Assembly (NCBI GenBank): GCA_030016635.1
Contig: JASEJQ010000002.1
Span: 38,382-102,381, forward strand
Direction: 5' to 3'
Source of the DNA: Thermoanaerobacteraceae bacterium
Lineage (GTDB): Bacteria > Bacillota > Thermoanaerobacteria > Thermoanaerobacterales > UBA4877
Length of the DNA stretch: 64,000 nt
The notes under the pieces are model-generated. The model was not told where the DNA came from and ran no database searches. It saw nothing but the letters and a program-made list of their open reading frames with translations. Within the stretch, counting starts at the first letter, position 1, and every line of letters starts with the position of its first letter. Positions 7,834 through 16,486 of the stretch are shown here, piece by piece. The position numbers and the translations under genes are program-made.

Positions 7834-9259
7834 AATATATTATCACCTCATGTTTTCCTCCTGCATTGGTAAAGAATGCAGCCATATGGGTTACATCATA
7901 GGTGCCGTCCTCATTCTTTTCTATTTCCTTTGCATCAAAGGCATATGGATAATCGCTAAATGTATCTATATAATACACTGCACCTCCAATGGTCCTTTCA
8001 GGGTACTGGGTCTCCACCTCACCCAATATTTCTTCCATCCATACTGTTATATCCTTTTTCTTGCCATCAATCAAGACAGAAAGCCAATCGCTGTAGCTGC
8101 TCTCTGCCCCCTTAAAGGCAGCCAGGACAATGATATCTCCATCATCAGATTCGGATACGGAGAACCAGTCAAGCCAGATATCCAGATTATTGACATTTGC
8201 ATGTGAGTAATTGTCGGCAAGATACTGAGCAAAATCCTCATTGCTCATCTGCCTCTTAAGGTCTATAAACGTTGTATCTCCGGCCTGGCCTTTCATCAGA
8301 TCTTTAACCTCATTGATAGGTATGGCAAGGTTAAGATTTTGGCCGGACATATATGTGGCAAATGTTATGCCGATGACCTCTCCCCTGTCATTAAACAACG
8401 CCCCACCGCTGCTCCCTGGAGAAATTGGTGCAGTAAACTGCACCTCTCCATCCCTGACAGCACTTATTATACCCTCCGATACAATGTTATTAAATCCAAG
8501 GGGGCTGCCTATGGCTACCACCTTTTCGCCAACCTCTACACTGCTTGAATCACCCAATGTCACAAAGGGAAAATTATCACCTTCCGCATTTAAAACAGCA
8601 ATATCCCTTTCGGAGTCATAATACCTTATACCACCTATCCGGTACTTCTTTTCTCCCAGTACAAACTCTGCAGAATCAATTCCGTTTATAACATGGTAGT
8701 TAGTCACCACGGAACCTGACGAATCTATCAAAAAACCACTCCCCTGAGATATCTCCTCGCCATTTTTATTATATCCAAGGATACTTCCTACAGCCTTCTG
8801 GTTTCTTGCTATCTCCACAGTGGATATATTTTCAGGTCTGGTCTCTTTATAATTGATTGTGATTGTAGAGGTTTTATCGTTATAGTTGACAATGCCGTCT
8901 AAAGCCTCCCCCACAAACCTCAGCGGGATAAAGGTGTGGCCGTCAATAATCTTTGCTGCCGCAGAAAGCGGCCTGGCCTGGCCGTCCACATACCCCTTAC
9001 GGCTGCCTATGGTAAGCTGAACAACCCTATCACCTTTTACCCCGGTCACTGTCCTTGTCTCATCATTCCAGTACACCTTTGCCCCCATGGCCTCAAAAAA
9101 TGCACGCATGGGCACAAGAGTACTGCCGTCCTCTATAATAGGGGCGGGGTCAAATGAATAGCTCTTACCATTTATATAAACGCCGACCTCTGCTGCATAG
9201 GCTGGCAAAGCAGTCAAAAGCACGAAAATTATAATGATAAAAGATATAATCCTCTTCAT
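7832..9259 (-). CDS. Secreted HtrA-like serine protease with an N-terminal copper-amine-oxidase-like stalk domain
   Basis: The start at 9259 (MKRIISF...) is chosen because GAGGTG lies 6 nt upstream and a clean signal peptide ending near AYA-A follows; an open frame extends 19 codons further up. The mature N-terminus (about 25-120) is the Cu-amine-oxidase N-terminal-like repeat common in clostridial surface proteins (STLVPMRAFFEAMGA). A trypsin-like domain follows, with catalytic His (TNYHV), Asp (RDIAVL) and Ser (PGSSGGAL) at about residues 170, 200 and 265 of this start. No PDZ domain is evident; the last ~150 residues are a separate uncharacterised domain. Probably an extracytoplasmic quality-control protease. 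Confidence 0.85.
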   Translation of the reverse strand: MKRIISFIIIIFVLLTALPAYAAEVGVYINGKSYSFDPAPIIEDGSTLVPMRAFFEAMGAKVYWNDETRTVTGVKGDRVVQLTIGSRKGYVDGQARPLSAAAKIIDGHTFIPLRFVGEALDGIVNYNDKTSTITINYKETRPENISTVEIARNQKAVGSILGYNKNGEEISQGSGFLIDSSGSVVTNYHVINGIDSAEFVLGEKKYRIGGIRYYDSERDIAVLNAEGDNFPFVTLGDSSSVEVGEKVVAIGSPLGFNNIVSEGIISAVRDGEVQFTAPISPGSSGGALFNDRGEVIGITFATYMSGQNLNLAIPINEVKDLMKGQAGDTTFIDLKRQMSNEDFAQYLADNYSHANVNNLDIWLDWFSVSESDDGDIIVLAAFKGAESSYSDWLSVLIDGKKKDITVWMEEILGEVETQYPERTIGGAVYYIDTFSDYPYAFDAKEIEKNEDGTYDVTHMAAFFTNAGGKHEVIIY

Positions 9260-9359
9260 TTTTATCACCTCTCTTACCATTATATCACATTTATTATAGA
9301 AAACTCTTCCTAACAAATAGCTTTATTGTATAATTGAGGTATAAAAAGGGGGAGGTACC

Positions 9360-9404
9360 ATGTTAAAAAATAGAGACTATATAAGTATTATCTCAACTAC
9401 ATGA
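9360..9404 (+). CDS. Orphan 14-codon mini-ORF with a strong ribosome-binding site
   Basis: GGGGGAGGTACC precedes ATG at 9360. The frame encodes MLKNRDYISIISTT and stops. A TGTATAAT element lies about 30 nt upstream. Nothing follows on this strand, so it is either a real microprotein or the surviving 5' end of a deleted gene. Confidence 0.25.
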   Translation: MLKNRDYISIISTT

Positions 9405-9423
9405 CTATTCAAATGGCGCAAGA

Positions 9424-10332
9424 TTATATAATGCCCTCAAGGTCAAAGTCAGGCACATATTCGTCAGAAGCTGAATCCATCTCCTGGATATAACCGTTTT
9501 CAAGGCCAATGTTAAAGAAATAGTCTATTATAGAGTCATACTCCTTCTCTGTAACCCTCTTATTTAACTCAGGAATGTCCTTTGCCCTGTAGAGAGGCAC
9601 GTATTGTGACATTATGCTCACGTATGCCCCTGCTGGCAGATTACCCCTTATCCAGTCCAGTACCCGTTTGGAGTCCTCCAGTTGCCCCGGTATCATTAAA
9701 TGCCTTATAATGAGGCCCTTTTTGATGATGCCCTCATCATCCAAGGCCACTTCGCCAACCTGATGATACATCTCTAAGATAGCCTTAGTGGCTACATCAA
9801 AGTAGTGCGGAGCCGACGAGAGGCGGAAAGCCAACATATCGTCATTATACTTCAGGTCTGGAAGATATACATCCACCAGTCCGGTTAACATCTTTAATGC
9901 CTCGACATTTTCATAAGCATTGGTGTTATAGACCACCGGTATGGCCAGGCCGCTTTCCTTTGCCAGTCTTATAGCCTCTGCTACCTGAGGTATATATATA
10001 GTAGGAGTCACAAGGTTTATGTTGTGGGCGCCTTTATCCTGCAGCCTTAAAAACACAGTGGCAAGTTCCCTGATGCCCACCTCTTCGCCGAAATCCTCCT
10101 GGCTTATCCTGTAATTCTGACAGAACTTACACCTCAAGTTGCAGCCAGAAAAGAACACTGTACCGGAGCCTTTTGTCCCGCTTATACAGGGCTCCTCCCA
10201 CTGGTGAAGGTATGCCTTGGCAACTCTTATCTTATCATCTGCCCTGCAAACGCCTATCTCTCCCTTTGTCCTATCCACCCTGCAGTCCCATGGACACAGC
10301 CTGCACTCTTTCAGCAAATCCATATATGTCAT
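9424..10332 (-). CDS. Radical SAM protein, pyruvate-formate-lyase-activase-like
   Basis: 302 aa. The radical SAM CxxxCxxC motif is C64, C68, C71 (GCNLRCKFCQNY). An additional N-terminal Cys set (C10, C13, C17, C29) suggests an auxiliary Fe-S or metal site, as in PflA-related proteins of anaerobes. The known chemistry is SAM cleavage to a 5'-deoxyadenosyl radical; the target is unknown. It overlaps the upstream GNAT gene by 4 nt, implying translational coupling. No pyruvate-formate lyase gene is nearby, so calling it a Pfl activase would overreach. Confidence 0.85.
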   Translation of the reverse strand: MTYMDLLKECRLCPWDCRVDRTKGEIGVCRADDKIRVAKAYLHQWEEPCISGTKGSGTVFFSGCNLRCKFCQNYRISQEDFGEEVGIRELATVFLRLQDKGAHNINLVTPTIYIPQVAEAIRLAKESGLAIPVVYNTNAYENVEALKMLTGLVDVYLPDLKYNDDMLAFRLSSAPHYFDVATKAILEMYHQVGEVALDDEGIIKKGLIIRHLMIPGQLEDSKRVLDWIRGNLPAGAYVSIMSQYVPLYRAKDIPELNKRVTEKEYDSIIDYFFNIGLENGYIQEMDSASDEYVPDFDLEGII

Positions 10333-10862
10333 CCTCTCCTGAACTCTTCCTCCAGAATACCCATAATATATTCATTTACATATTTACCGTGCTTATATAC
10401 GGCCTCTCTTATAAGCCCTTCCTTTTTAAAGCCACACTTCTCATAACACCTTACAGCCCTCTCATTGAAGTCATACACATGTAGATACACCCTGTGCATG
10501 TTTATCTCATTGAAAAGAAAATCAAGCAAGAGTCTTATGGCTTCTGTCCCGAGCCCGCGGTTTCTATTCTCTTCTCCGTCTATACCTATACCAATCTCAC
10601 AGTTCCTGTTTTTCCAGTCCACATCATGATAGGAAATATTGCCAATATACTCTCTGCTTTCATTGAGTATGATTGCAAACTCACCTGACTGTTTCCTGTC
10701 CTTATCCCTTTGAGCCCTTTCCCTTACAGATTCAACAGTAACCGGATATGGTACTCCCGGTATCTTATAATCCCTGGCATCCTCACTGTTCCTTATCTCT
10801 ACAAACTTCTCATAGTATTCCTCAGTAAAAGGTACAAGCTCTACCCTCTCACCCTTAAACAT
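10329..10862 (-). CDS. GNAT-family N-acetyltransferase (RimJ/RimL type)
   Basis: 177 aa from ATG at 10862, chosen because GGGAGG lies 6-7 nt upstream; two ATG codons are adjacent. The sequence is a standard GNAT fold with the acetyl-CoA loop region NRGLGTEAIRLLLDF and the C-terminal NERAVRCYEKCGFKKEG of RimJ/RimL-like enzymes. Substrate unknown; small-molecule or protein N-terminal acetylation is possible. First gene of a two-gene operon with the radical SAM protein. Confidence 0.85.
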   Translation of the reverse strand: MFKGERVELVPFTEEYYEKFVEIRNSEDARDYKIPGVPYPVTVESVRERAQRDKDRKQSGEFAIILNESREYIGNISYHDVDWKNRNCEIGIGIDGEENRNRGLGTEAIRLLLDFLFNEINMHRVYLHVYDFNERAVRCYEKCGFKKEGLIREAVYKHGKYVNEYIMGILEEEFRRG

Positions 10863-10947
10863 CATACCACCTCCCGGGATATTATATAGAATTATACCAT
10901 GGCAGAAATGTTGATACAATGTTAAAATGATATGGAGGTGTATATAT

Positions 10948-11622
10948 ATGGTTTTGCCAGAACATGCAGTTGTAAAGCTAAAAGATGGCAGAGAAGGAAC
11001 AATAGTTTATGTATATGGCCTACTTTCGAAACCGAAAGCATATGAAATAGAGATAGAGGACGGCATTTTCGTCACTGCAAAAGAGGATGAGATTGCTGAC
11101 ATCATCTGGATGCCTCCGAAAGAGGATCAGATATGCACTGTTGGGTATAAGATCTGTATAACAAAGGTATTTATTACGGATAGAGAACCTATGAGATGGT
11201 TGGGAAATCTCATATACAGAGATAAAAAAACCATAGCCGTCCAGACCACATGGGTAGACGATTATGACCTCGGCTTGTTTAAAGTCCAGAAGAAAGATGA
11301 GGGATTAGAGATATACTTTAAAGATAGGATGTTTAACCTTTTCAGAATCATGCGGAATGGTTCGGTGGTTGGGTACTATATAAACATGTCCAGCCCAGTC
11401 CGTGAATACCTGGGTGAACTGGAGTTTACTGACTATGCCATAGACATATGCATATCACCCGACGGCAGATATGAAATCCTTGATATGGACGAGTATGAGG
11501 AATTCAAGGATAGGATAAATGAGGATCAAAACGAAAAGATGCTAAGAGAGTTTGAGGATATAAAAAAATCCCTTGAAAGTAGAGGGGTTGAATATATAAA
11601 TGAAATATTGGTTGTACCTTAA
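10948..11622 (+). CDS. DUF402-domain protein with an N-terminal SH3-like domain
   Basis: 224 aa from ATG at 10948, preceded by GGAGGTG. Residues 1-50 (VVKLKDGREGTIVYVY...) look like a small beta-barrel of the DUF4926 kind. The rest matches the DUF402 pattern: VVGYYINMSSP, then FTDYAIDICISPDG, then LDMDEYEEF. DUF402 proteins include bacterial nucleoside tri/diphosphatases (Ntdp) and RNA-binding FAU-1 homologues; the acidic residues for metal binding appear present. Stand-alone gene, divergent from the GNAT operon. Confidence 0.7.
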   Translation: MVLPEHAVVKLKDGREGTIVYVYGLLSKPKAYEIEIEDGIFVTAKEDEIADIIWMPPKEDQICTVGYKICITKVFITDREPMRWLGNLIYRDKKTIAVQTTWVDDYDLGLFKVQKKDEGLEIYFKDRMFNLFRIMRNGSVVGYYINMSSPVREYLGELEFTDYAIDICISPDGRYEILDMDEYEEFKDRINEDQNEKMLREFEDIKKSLESRGVEYINEILVVP

Positions 11623-11854
11623 AATAATTGAGCGTGTCATAATAATATACGCAACCCTTAAAAACCTATGGCAATCTTTATAAATGTCAGGGGGATGAAG
11701 GCAGCCGGCATGCACACAAGATAAGCCCATAGGATTTTGGATTCATCGTGGCATACCTCGCTTAATAACACTTAACATCAAGGCAATTATTATGTTGTGG
11801 AAGTCATCAAAAAATTGTTTTAAATTTTTTGAACCAATGTTCCAGTAATCCAAA
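11623..11854. other. Intergenic stretch between convergent genes, with a possible membrane-protein remnant
   Basis: On the minus strand, bases 11674-11779 encode one clean hydrophobic stretch (YLVCMPAAFIPLTFIKIAIGF, then stop) with no ribosome-binding site, which may be the 3' end of a lost membrane-protein gene. I see no promoter, RNA or repeat that I can support. Confidence 0.3.
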
Positions 11855-12457
11855 TCAAATTACCTGCACCAGTATCCCCTCAACCAATCCAATGACAAGC
11901 CCAAGGATACCGCCTATTATCTCTATCCCTCTAAGCTCCTTGCCTGCAGCATAGAGAGCCAGCTCCTCCACCTTGGAAAGCTCAAATCCGTTTATCTTAT
12001 CCTCTACAATCTTCTTTATATTTACCCTCTCCGTAAGCTGCTCTATCACCCGTCCAGAGTCATTTTCTATAAAGTTGGTGACCTCCTCCATGACAGCCTT
12101 TTTTACATAGTCTGCTATCATTCCTTTGAACATAGCCGGTATGTATGAGGGAATCTTTTTCTTTACTATAAGATCAAGCCTATCCTCCACTGAAGATAGT
12201 ATCTTTTCCCTATCGGCATCACCAATAAGGTTGTTTATGATATCATTTATAGAAATAAGCTCTCTCTCCACTATCTCACCAAGGCTACCTGCAATATCCC
12301 CACGCCTTTTGGGAATCAAACCCTGTATCTCAATATTAAGCACAGGTATCATTATTGGATTGTACGGCCTGAAAAGCATCATTATAGCGAGATAGTTGGT
12401 AAACCATCCTATTACAAAGCCTACTGCCGATGAAATTATTATGCTTAAAATGTTCAA
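11855..12457 (-). CDS. DUF445-family membrane protein
   Basis: 200 aa. The N-terminal transmembrane helix runs into the family signature (GWFTNYLAIMMLFRPYNPI, then GLIPKRRGDIAGSLGEIVE). A soluble helical middle and a C-terminal membrane helix (IIGGILGLVIGLVEGILVQVI region) follow. This is the layout of YheB/YtwQ-like DUF445 proteins, half-length versions of which are common in Firmicutes. Function unknown; it sits at the membrane. The gene lies 40 nt downstream of the glucokinase gene and may be cotranscribed. Confidence 0.8.
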   Translation of the reverse strand: MNILSIIISSAVGFVIGWFTNYLAIMMLFRPYNPIMIPVLNIEIQGLIPKRRGDIAGSLGEIVERELISINDIINNLIGDADREKILSSVEDRLDLIVKKKIPSYIPAMFKGMIADYVKKAVMEEVTNFIENDSGRVIEQLTERVNIKKIVEDKINGFELSKVEELALYAAGKELRGIEIIGGILGLVIGLVEGILVQVI

Positions 12458-12497
12458 TTGTTACACCTCATGATAAAGTATATCATGATATGAGATA

Positions 12498-13427
12498 CTA
12501 TTCCATGGAAAGATTATACACCAGTGATGCAGCGCCTACTATCCCTATGTCCTCACCCAGTTTAGCCCTTACAACTTGAACAACCTCATAGTTGGTCGGG
12601 AGTGCCCTTTCCTTAATCACCTGCATCATCTTCTCATAGTACATGTCCCATGCCTTTGAGACACCCCCGCCTATGGCTATCATCCCTGGATTAAATGAAT
12701 TTATTACATTTGTAAGCCCAACGCCAAGGTATAATGCCTCATCATCCACCAGTTTTACAGCAAGTGCATCGCCCATTTTAGCAGCCTCAAACACATCCTC
12801 AGCCCTGATTCTCTCATATCCTGCAAGAATTGAATCCCTGCGTTCCTTTATTGCCTCCCTTGCAAACCTCGCCAGTGCTGTCCCGGAGGCCATAGCCTCA
12901 AAGCAACCATAGTTTCCACACCCACATCTTGGCCCTTTATAGTCTATAGTGGCATGTCCAACCTCCAGTGCATTGGCGTTTTCACCTTCATAGAACCTTC
13001 CGTTTAATACAGCACCTCCACCTATCCCGGTGCTCACTGTAATGTATATAAAGTTTTGAACCCCTCTCCCTGCCCCAAAGAGCCACTCCCCTAGTGCCGC
13101 TACATTGGCATCATTATTCAGCATGACCTTTACTTTATACTTGTGACTTAATATATCAGCGAGAGGTATATTCCTCCATTCGGGAAGATTGGGAGGGCAT
13201 ACCACTATACCCTTTTTAGAGTCTATGGGACCTGGCGAACCTATGCCTATACCCTCTATTATGCCCACCTTCTCTATCATCCTGTCTATAGATTTCCCCA
13301 TTTCTTCTATGGTCTTTTCCGGACCCTCGGTTGCAAACATTTCCCTGGAAATTATCTCTCCATTTTCATTTACCAATCCAATGGCAGTCTTTGTACCACC
13401 AAGGTCTATGCCTATAGCGCAGTTCAT
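12498..13427 (-). CDS. glcK: ROK-family glucokinase
   Basis: 309 aa, the usual length. The ATP phosphate-1 loop is GIDLGGTKTAIGL (residues 6-18). The ROK zinc motif is present as H...CGCGNYGCFE (about residues 157-176), and GVGLTNVINSFNPGMIAIGGG marks the ROK C-terminal signature. Known role: ATP-dependent phosphorylation of glucose to glucose 6-phosphate. Neither a transport gene nor a regulator is adjacent. ATG at 13427 with GAGGTG upstream. Confidence 0.88.
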   Translation of the reverse strand: MNCAIGIDLGGTKTAIGLVNENGEIISREMFATEGPEKTIEEMGKSIDRMIEKVGIIEGIGIGSPGPIDSKKGIVVCPPNLPEWRNIPLADILSHKYKVKVMLNNDANVAALGEWLFGAGRGVQNFIYITVSTGIGGGAVLNGRFYEGENANALEVGHATIDYKGPRCGCGNYGCFEAMASGTALARFAREAIKERRDSILAGYERIRAEDVFEAAKMGDALAVKLVDDEALYLGVGLTNVINSFNPGMIAIGGGVSKAWDMYYEKMMQVIKERALPTNYEVVQVVRAKLGEDIGIVGAASLVYNLSME

Positions 13428-13715
13428 TAATATATCACCTCTACAAGAAATATCTTCATAAAAATCAAAATATCTATGTTTATCTTACATTCAATGTTAC
13501 ATGAAAGATTATAGATTGTCAATTTCAACAATATGAGTATGTCATTTATAAAATATATGAGTTAATTTTTCTTCTCTTAGAGGAATTTTTGATTTTATAT
13601 TGAATATATATATTGTGTAATTCAGGTATTAAGCTTTATTTATGATATACTAATATCATATTTTATTCAATAGTATATCTAATTGCTGTAATTAAATAGA
13701 ATTGGAGGGATAAAA

Positions 13716-14732
13716 TTGACTGTAAAGATTGCTATAAATGGTATGGGCAGCATAGGAATAGGTATTTTACGTAGTGTCATTAAAGATAATGAGTATATAG
13801 AGATAACAGCAGTAAACAGCGATGTAAGTCCGGAGGTGTGTGCACATCAGATAAAATATGATTCTGTCTATGGCGTATATGAGGGTGAGGTTAGCTATAC
13901 TGATAAGTCCATAGTAGTAGATGGCAAGGAGATCCACTATTTTCAGGAAAAGGATTTAATAAACCTTCCCTGGATGGATCTGGGTATAGATATTGTGGTT
14001 GATTCATCAAAGATGGGAGGACCATACAGGCACATAGAGGCAGGTACAAAGCATGTCATTTTAACATATCCGTCGAATGATGCTTATACTGCAATAGTTA
14101 TGGGAGTCAATGAGATGATGTACAACCCTGAAAAACATAAAATAATATCTACATTGCCCAGTACAGTTAATTGCGTGGCCCCCATACTTAAAGCTGTCCA
14201 TAAGAGATTCCATATTATGAAGGCTAATATCACGGATATACATTCAAACAGTGAAACACCTGATAAGTTGGGCAATGATTTAACCATGCTGAATGATAAC
14301 AGCATATCCATAATATATGATGCTACAAGCACTGCAAAGTCTATTGGTATGATACTTCCTGAGCTTCAGGGTAAATTAAATGTAAGTTCTTTGAAGGTAC
14401 CTACACCCGCAGTCTCGCTTGTGGAACTAAATGTAATTGTATGCAAACAGACCAATGTGGTGGAGATAAATGAATACCTGAAGGAAATGGCCAATAACAC
14501 CCTAAAGGGGATTTTATCCTACTCTCTAAAGCCATCAGTATCTATAGATTTTAAGGGTGACTCACATTCTGCAATAATTGACTCCCTCTCTACTATAGTA
14601 ACCGACGGGAATATGGTGAAGATACTGGCATGGTATGATAATGAGTATGGATACGTAAACAGGATAATTGATTTAATCAAATATATTGAATTTACTGCTA
14701 ACAACTTACCAGGCATGGCATATAAGATCTAA
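13716..14732 (+). CDS. Glyceraldehyde-3-phosphate-dehydrogenase paralog with Ser in place of the catalytic Cys
   Basis: 338 aa with a TTG start at 13716, preceded by GGAGGG; the reading frame is intact. The fold is GAPDH: NAD loop INGMGSIGIG (7-16), KVPTPAVSLVEL and WYDNEYGYVNR are recognisable. The active-site SCTTNC element is here LPSTVNC: the codon at 14160-14162 is AGT, giving Ser149 where catalytic Cys149 should be, while His176 (DIHSNSE) and the second Cys (C153) remain. The glyceraldehyde-3-phosphate-binding TNDQ region is replaced by SNSETP. Catalytic oxidation through a thioester should therefore be impossible. A regulatory, esterase-like or NAD-binding role is inference. It has its own terminator and no glycolytic neighbours. 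Confidence 0.8.
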   Translation: MTVKIAINGMGSIGIGILRSVIKDNEYIEITAVNSDVSPEVCAHQIKYDSVYGVYEGEVSYTDKSIVVDGKEIHYFQEKDLINLPWMDLGIDIVVDSSKMGGPYRHIEAGTKHVILTYPSNDAYTAIVMGVNEMMYNPEKHKIISTLPSTVNCVAPILKAVHKRFHIMKANITDIHSNSETPDKLGNDLTMLNDNSISIIYDATSTAKSIGMILPELQGKLNVSSLKVPTPAVSLVELNVIVCKQTNVVEINEYLKEMANNTLKGILSYSLKPSVSIDFKGDSHSAIIDSLSTIVTDGNMVKILAWYDNEYGYVNRIIDLIKYIEFTANNLPGMAYKI

Positions 14733-14809
14733 AGAAGCTTTTGTCAGATACCGGAAGGTCATTGACTTGCATTATGGATTAGTGCAGTCAAATCCGTCGT
14801 AGATATTAA

Positions 14810-14840
14810 AAAGAGCAGGGTTAAAGTCTGCTCTTTTGCT
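14810..14840 (+). terminator. Intrinsic terminator of the GAPDH-like gene
   Basis: Stem AAAGAGCAG/CTGCTCTTT (14810-14818 with 14828-14836) followed by TGCTTTATTT. It can also fold on the minus strand and end the tRNA transcript. Confidence 0.75.
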
Positions 14841-14973
14841 TTATTTGTATAAGGAATAAAGAGGTGTTAAATTGGTCACCATCGAAAAATCAATGCAAAA
14901 ATAAAAAATCGTCTTACCAGTAGAGTTGAAGCCAACTTTAAACTCATGGTAGACGATATCATTTACATATCTA

Positions 14974-15050
14974 TGGTAGCGGCGAGTGGATTCGAACCAC
15001 TGACACTTCGGGTATGAACCGAATGCTCTGGCCACCTGAGCTACGCCGCC
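14974..15050 (-). tRNA. tRNA-Met (CAT), elongator type
   Basis: Cloverleaf on the minus strand: acceptor GGCGGCG pairing with CGCCGCT, anticodon loop TTCATAC, T-loop GGTTCGAATCC, and an encoded CCA. It lacks the C1-A72 mismatch of an initiator. Confidence 0.92.
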
Positions 15051-15055
15051 ATAAT

Positions 15056-15131
15056 TGGTTGCGGGGGTAGGATTTGAACCTACGACCTCCGGGTTATGAG
15101 CCCGACGAGCTGCCAGCTGCTCCACCCCGCG
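15056..15131 (-). tRNA. Initiator tRNA-fMet (CAT)
   Basis: Minus strand, starts CGCGGGG. It has the C1-A72 mismatch, a GGG/CCC-type anticodon stem (GGGCTCATAACCC) and an encoded CCA, the marks of the initiator tRNA. Confidence 0.93.
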
Positions 15132-15151
15132 ATATTTATTCAGCTACGCCG

Positions 15152-15241
15152 TGGTGCCGGAGACCGGAATCGAACCGGTACGGGCTTTGAAGGCCCCCGG
15201 GATTTTAAGTCCCGTGCGTCTGCCAGTTCCGCCACTCCGGC
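15152..15241 (-). tRNA. tRNA-Leu (TAA)
   Basis: Minus strand, starts GCCGGAG, anticodon loop CTTAAAA (TAA), long class II variable arm and encoded CCA. First of three tRNAs in one transcript. Confidence 0.93.
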
Positions 15242-15300
15242 AACTGACAAATTCTATTATATTGCCTGGATGCTGTTTTGTCAATACCTTATATTAAATT

Positions 15301-15558
15301 TTATAATGTTATCTTGAACCAGGCCAGGCCATCCATCATGAATTTTACCTCACCCTGGCCTATATCTATATCCTTAGAGATATAAACCTCAACATCATCC
15401 ATCTGATATTTTATGTAGTTTTCTATATCTTCCGGCTTGCCCATCCATCCAGATGGGGCTCTCTTGATGCTTCATCAGGTTGAAAATTCTTCAATCCTTA
15501 TGGTCAAAATCCCACCGTGGTTTCTTATGTATCTCACAGCCCACCTGTCTAAATACAA
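15301..15558 (-). CDS. Small selenoprotein candidate with two adjacent in-frame UGA codons (Sec28-Sec29)
   Basis: The frame starts at a TTG (15558) that directly follows the ppx stop codon, with GGGAGGAG six nt upstream. It runs 85 codons to TAA at 15301 and is interrupted only by TGA TGA (15477-15472). Reading both as Sec gives ...GGILTIRIEEFSTUUSIKRAP... and then GWMGKPEDIENY and GEVKFMMDGLAWFKITL. Coding character is equally good on both sides of the UGA pair, and the GGCCTGGCC palindrome lies in frame near the end. From memory this fits the small CC/Se-motif (seleno)protein family, in which the pair is CC, CU or UU; I could not check. A hairpin lies just after the UGAs. A conventional caller would miss this gene. 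The organism's selenocysteine machinery is not in the window. Confidence 0.72.
15439..15477 (-). promoter_or_regulatory. Candidate bacterial SECIS element
   Basis: Downstream of TGA TGA (15477-15472), GCCCCATC (15459-15452) pairs with GATGGGC (15445-15439) with one bulged C and a six-base loop TGGATG. The apical loop lies 23-31 nt after the UGAs, inside the window used by bacterial SECIS hairpins. No other structural check was possible. Confidence 0.5.
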
Positions 15559-16434
15559 TCATTTCTCCTCCCTTAAGAGGTATCCCTCAAGATTGTCCCA
15601 GTCACTTACATATATACCGTCAGCTTTTAATAGGTCCAGGCACTTTTCAAGGATAGCAGTGCCGGCCAGTATTATATCCTCCCTTCCTCTCTGAAGACCT
15701 TTCACTCTCCGCATCTCATCCGGAGACATCTCATAAAACTTATGCCTTATCTTTTTTATATCGACTGTTTTTAAATAATAGCCCTGTACCTTAGATTCAT
15801 CATATTCATCCAGTTCCATGCTGACTGCGGCCAGGCTGGTGATAGTGCCGCCTATGCCTATAATCCTTACTGCATCCTTAATGTCACCCAGATGGGGTTT
15901 TAAGAGATTTTCCACTTCTTTATAGAGCCCATACATATTGTCATTTATAATAAATCTCTCGGTAAACCTGACAGAACCCATACCCAGGCTGAACTTATTC
16001 AGTATATCTCCTCTGCCCTTTATGAATTCTGTACTGCCACCGCCTATATCCACTACCAGCTTTATTTCATCCTGAGGAAACAAGGCTGAGGCACCGATAA
16101 AACCCAGCTCGGCCTCTGTATCACCATCTATAACGTCTATCCCTACCCCTGTTGCGTCCTTTACCAGCCTCAAAAATTCTTCTTTATTTTTTGCATCCCT
16201 GACCGCGCTGGTGCCAAAAGCCCTCGGGTCGCATCCATATCCTTTCGCCTCATCTGCATATTCTTTTATTACTTTCAGTGTCCTTTCCATGGCCTCATCC
16301 TTTAAAAAACCCCTGTCCACACCTTCTCCAATCCTTGTTATGGCCACCCTCTTTAATATTCTTTTTCTACTAACAGTATCCATAATAAGGAGTCTTGTAG
16401 AGTTGGTTCCTATATCTATAGCTGCCTTTATCAT
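15559..16434 (-). CDS. Ppx/GppA-family exopolyphosphatase/pppGpp phosphatase
   Basis: 291 aa from ATG at 16434, chosen for the GAGGTGG site. Both ASKHA phosphate loops are visible (AAIDIGTNSTRLL near the start and VVDIGGGSTEF near residue 120), with the central conserved segment AFGTSAVRDAKN. Short Ppx/GppA members like this hydrolyse polyphosphate or the pppGpp 5' phosphate; sequence cannot decide which. Upstream yabR is 50 nt away; downstream the selenoprotein candidate begins at once, so the genes are probably coupled. Confidence 0.83.
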   Translation of the reverse strand: MIKAAIDIGTNSTRLLIMDTVSRKRILKRVAITRIGEGVDRGFLKDEAMERTLKVIKEYADEAKGYGCDPRAFGTSAVRDAKNKEEFLRLVKDATGVGIDVIDGDTEAELGFIGASALFPQDEIKLVVDIGGGSTEFIKGRGDILNKFSLGMGSVRFTERFIINDNMYGLYKEVENLLKPHLGDIKDAVRIIGIGGTITSLAAVSMELDEYDESKVQGYYLKTVDIKKIRHKFYEMSPDEMRRVKGLQRGREDIILAGTAILEKCLDLLKADGIYVSDWDNLEGYLLREEK

Positions 16435-16486
16435 ATTCCACCTCATTAAAAAGGCATCTCACTACCAGTGAAATGCCCTGTATCTC

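Noticed and set aside
9424..10332. Naming the radical SAM protein as PflA
   Set aside because: No formate-lyase partner nearby and the auxiliary Cys set differs from the short classic activase.
14841..15317. Open frames overlapping the tRNA genes on both strands
   Set aside because: They read through tRNA sequence and are not proteins.
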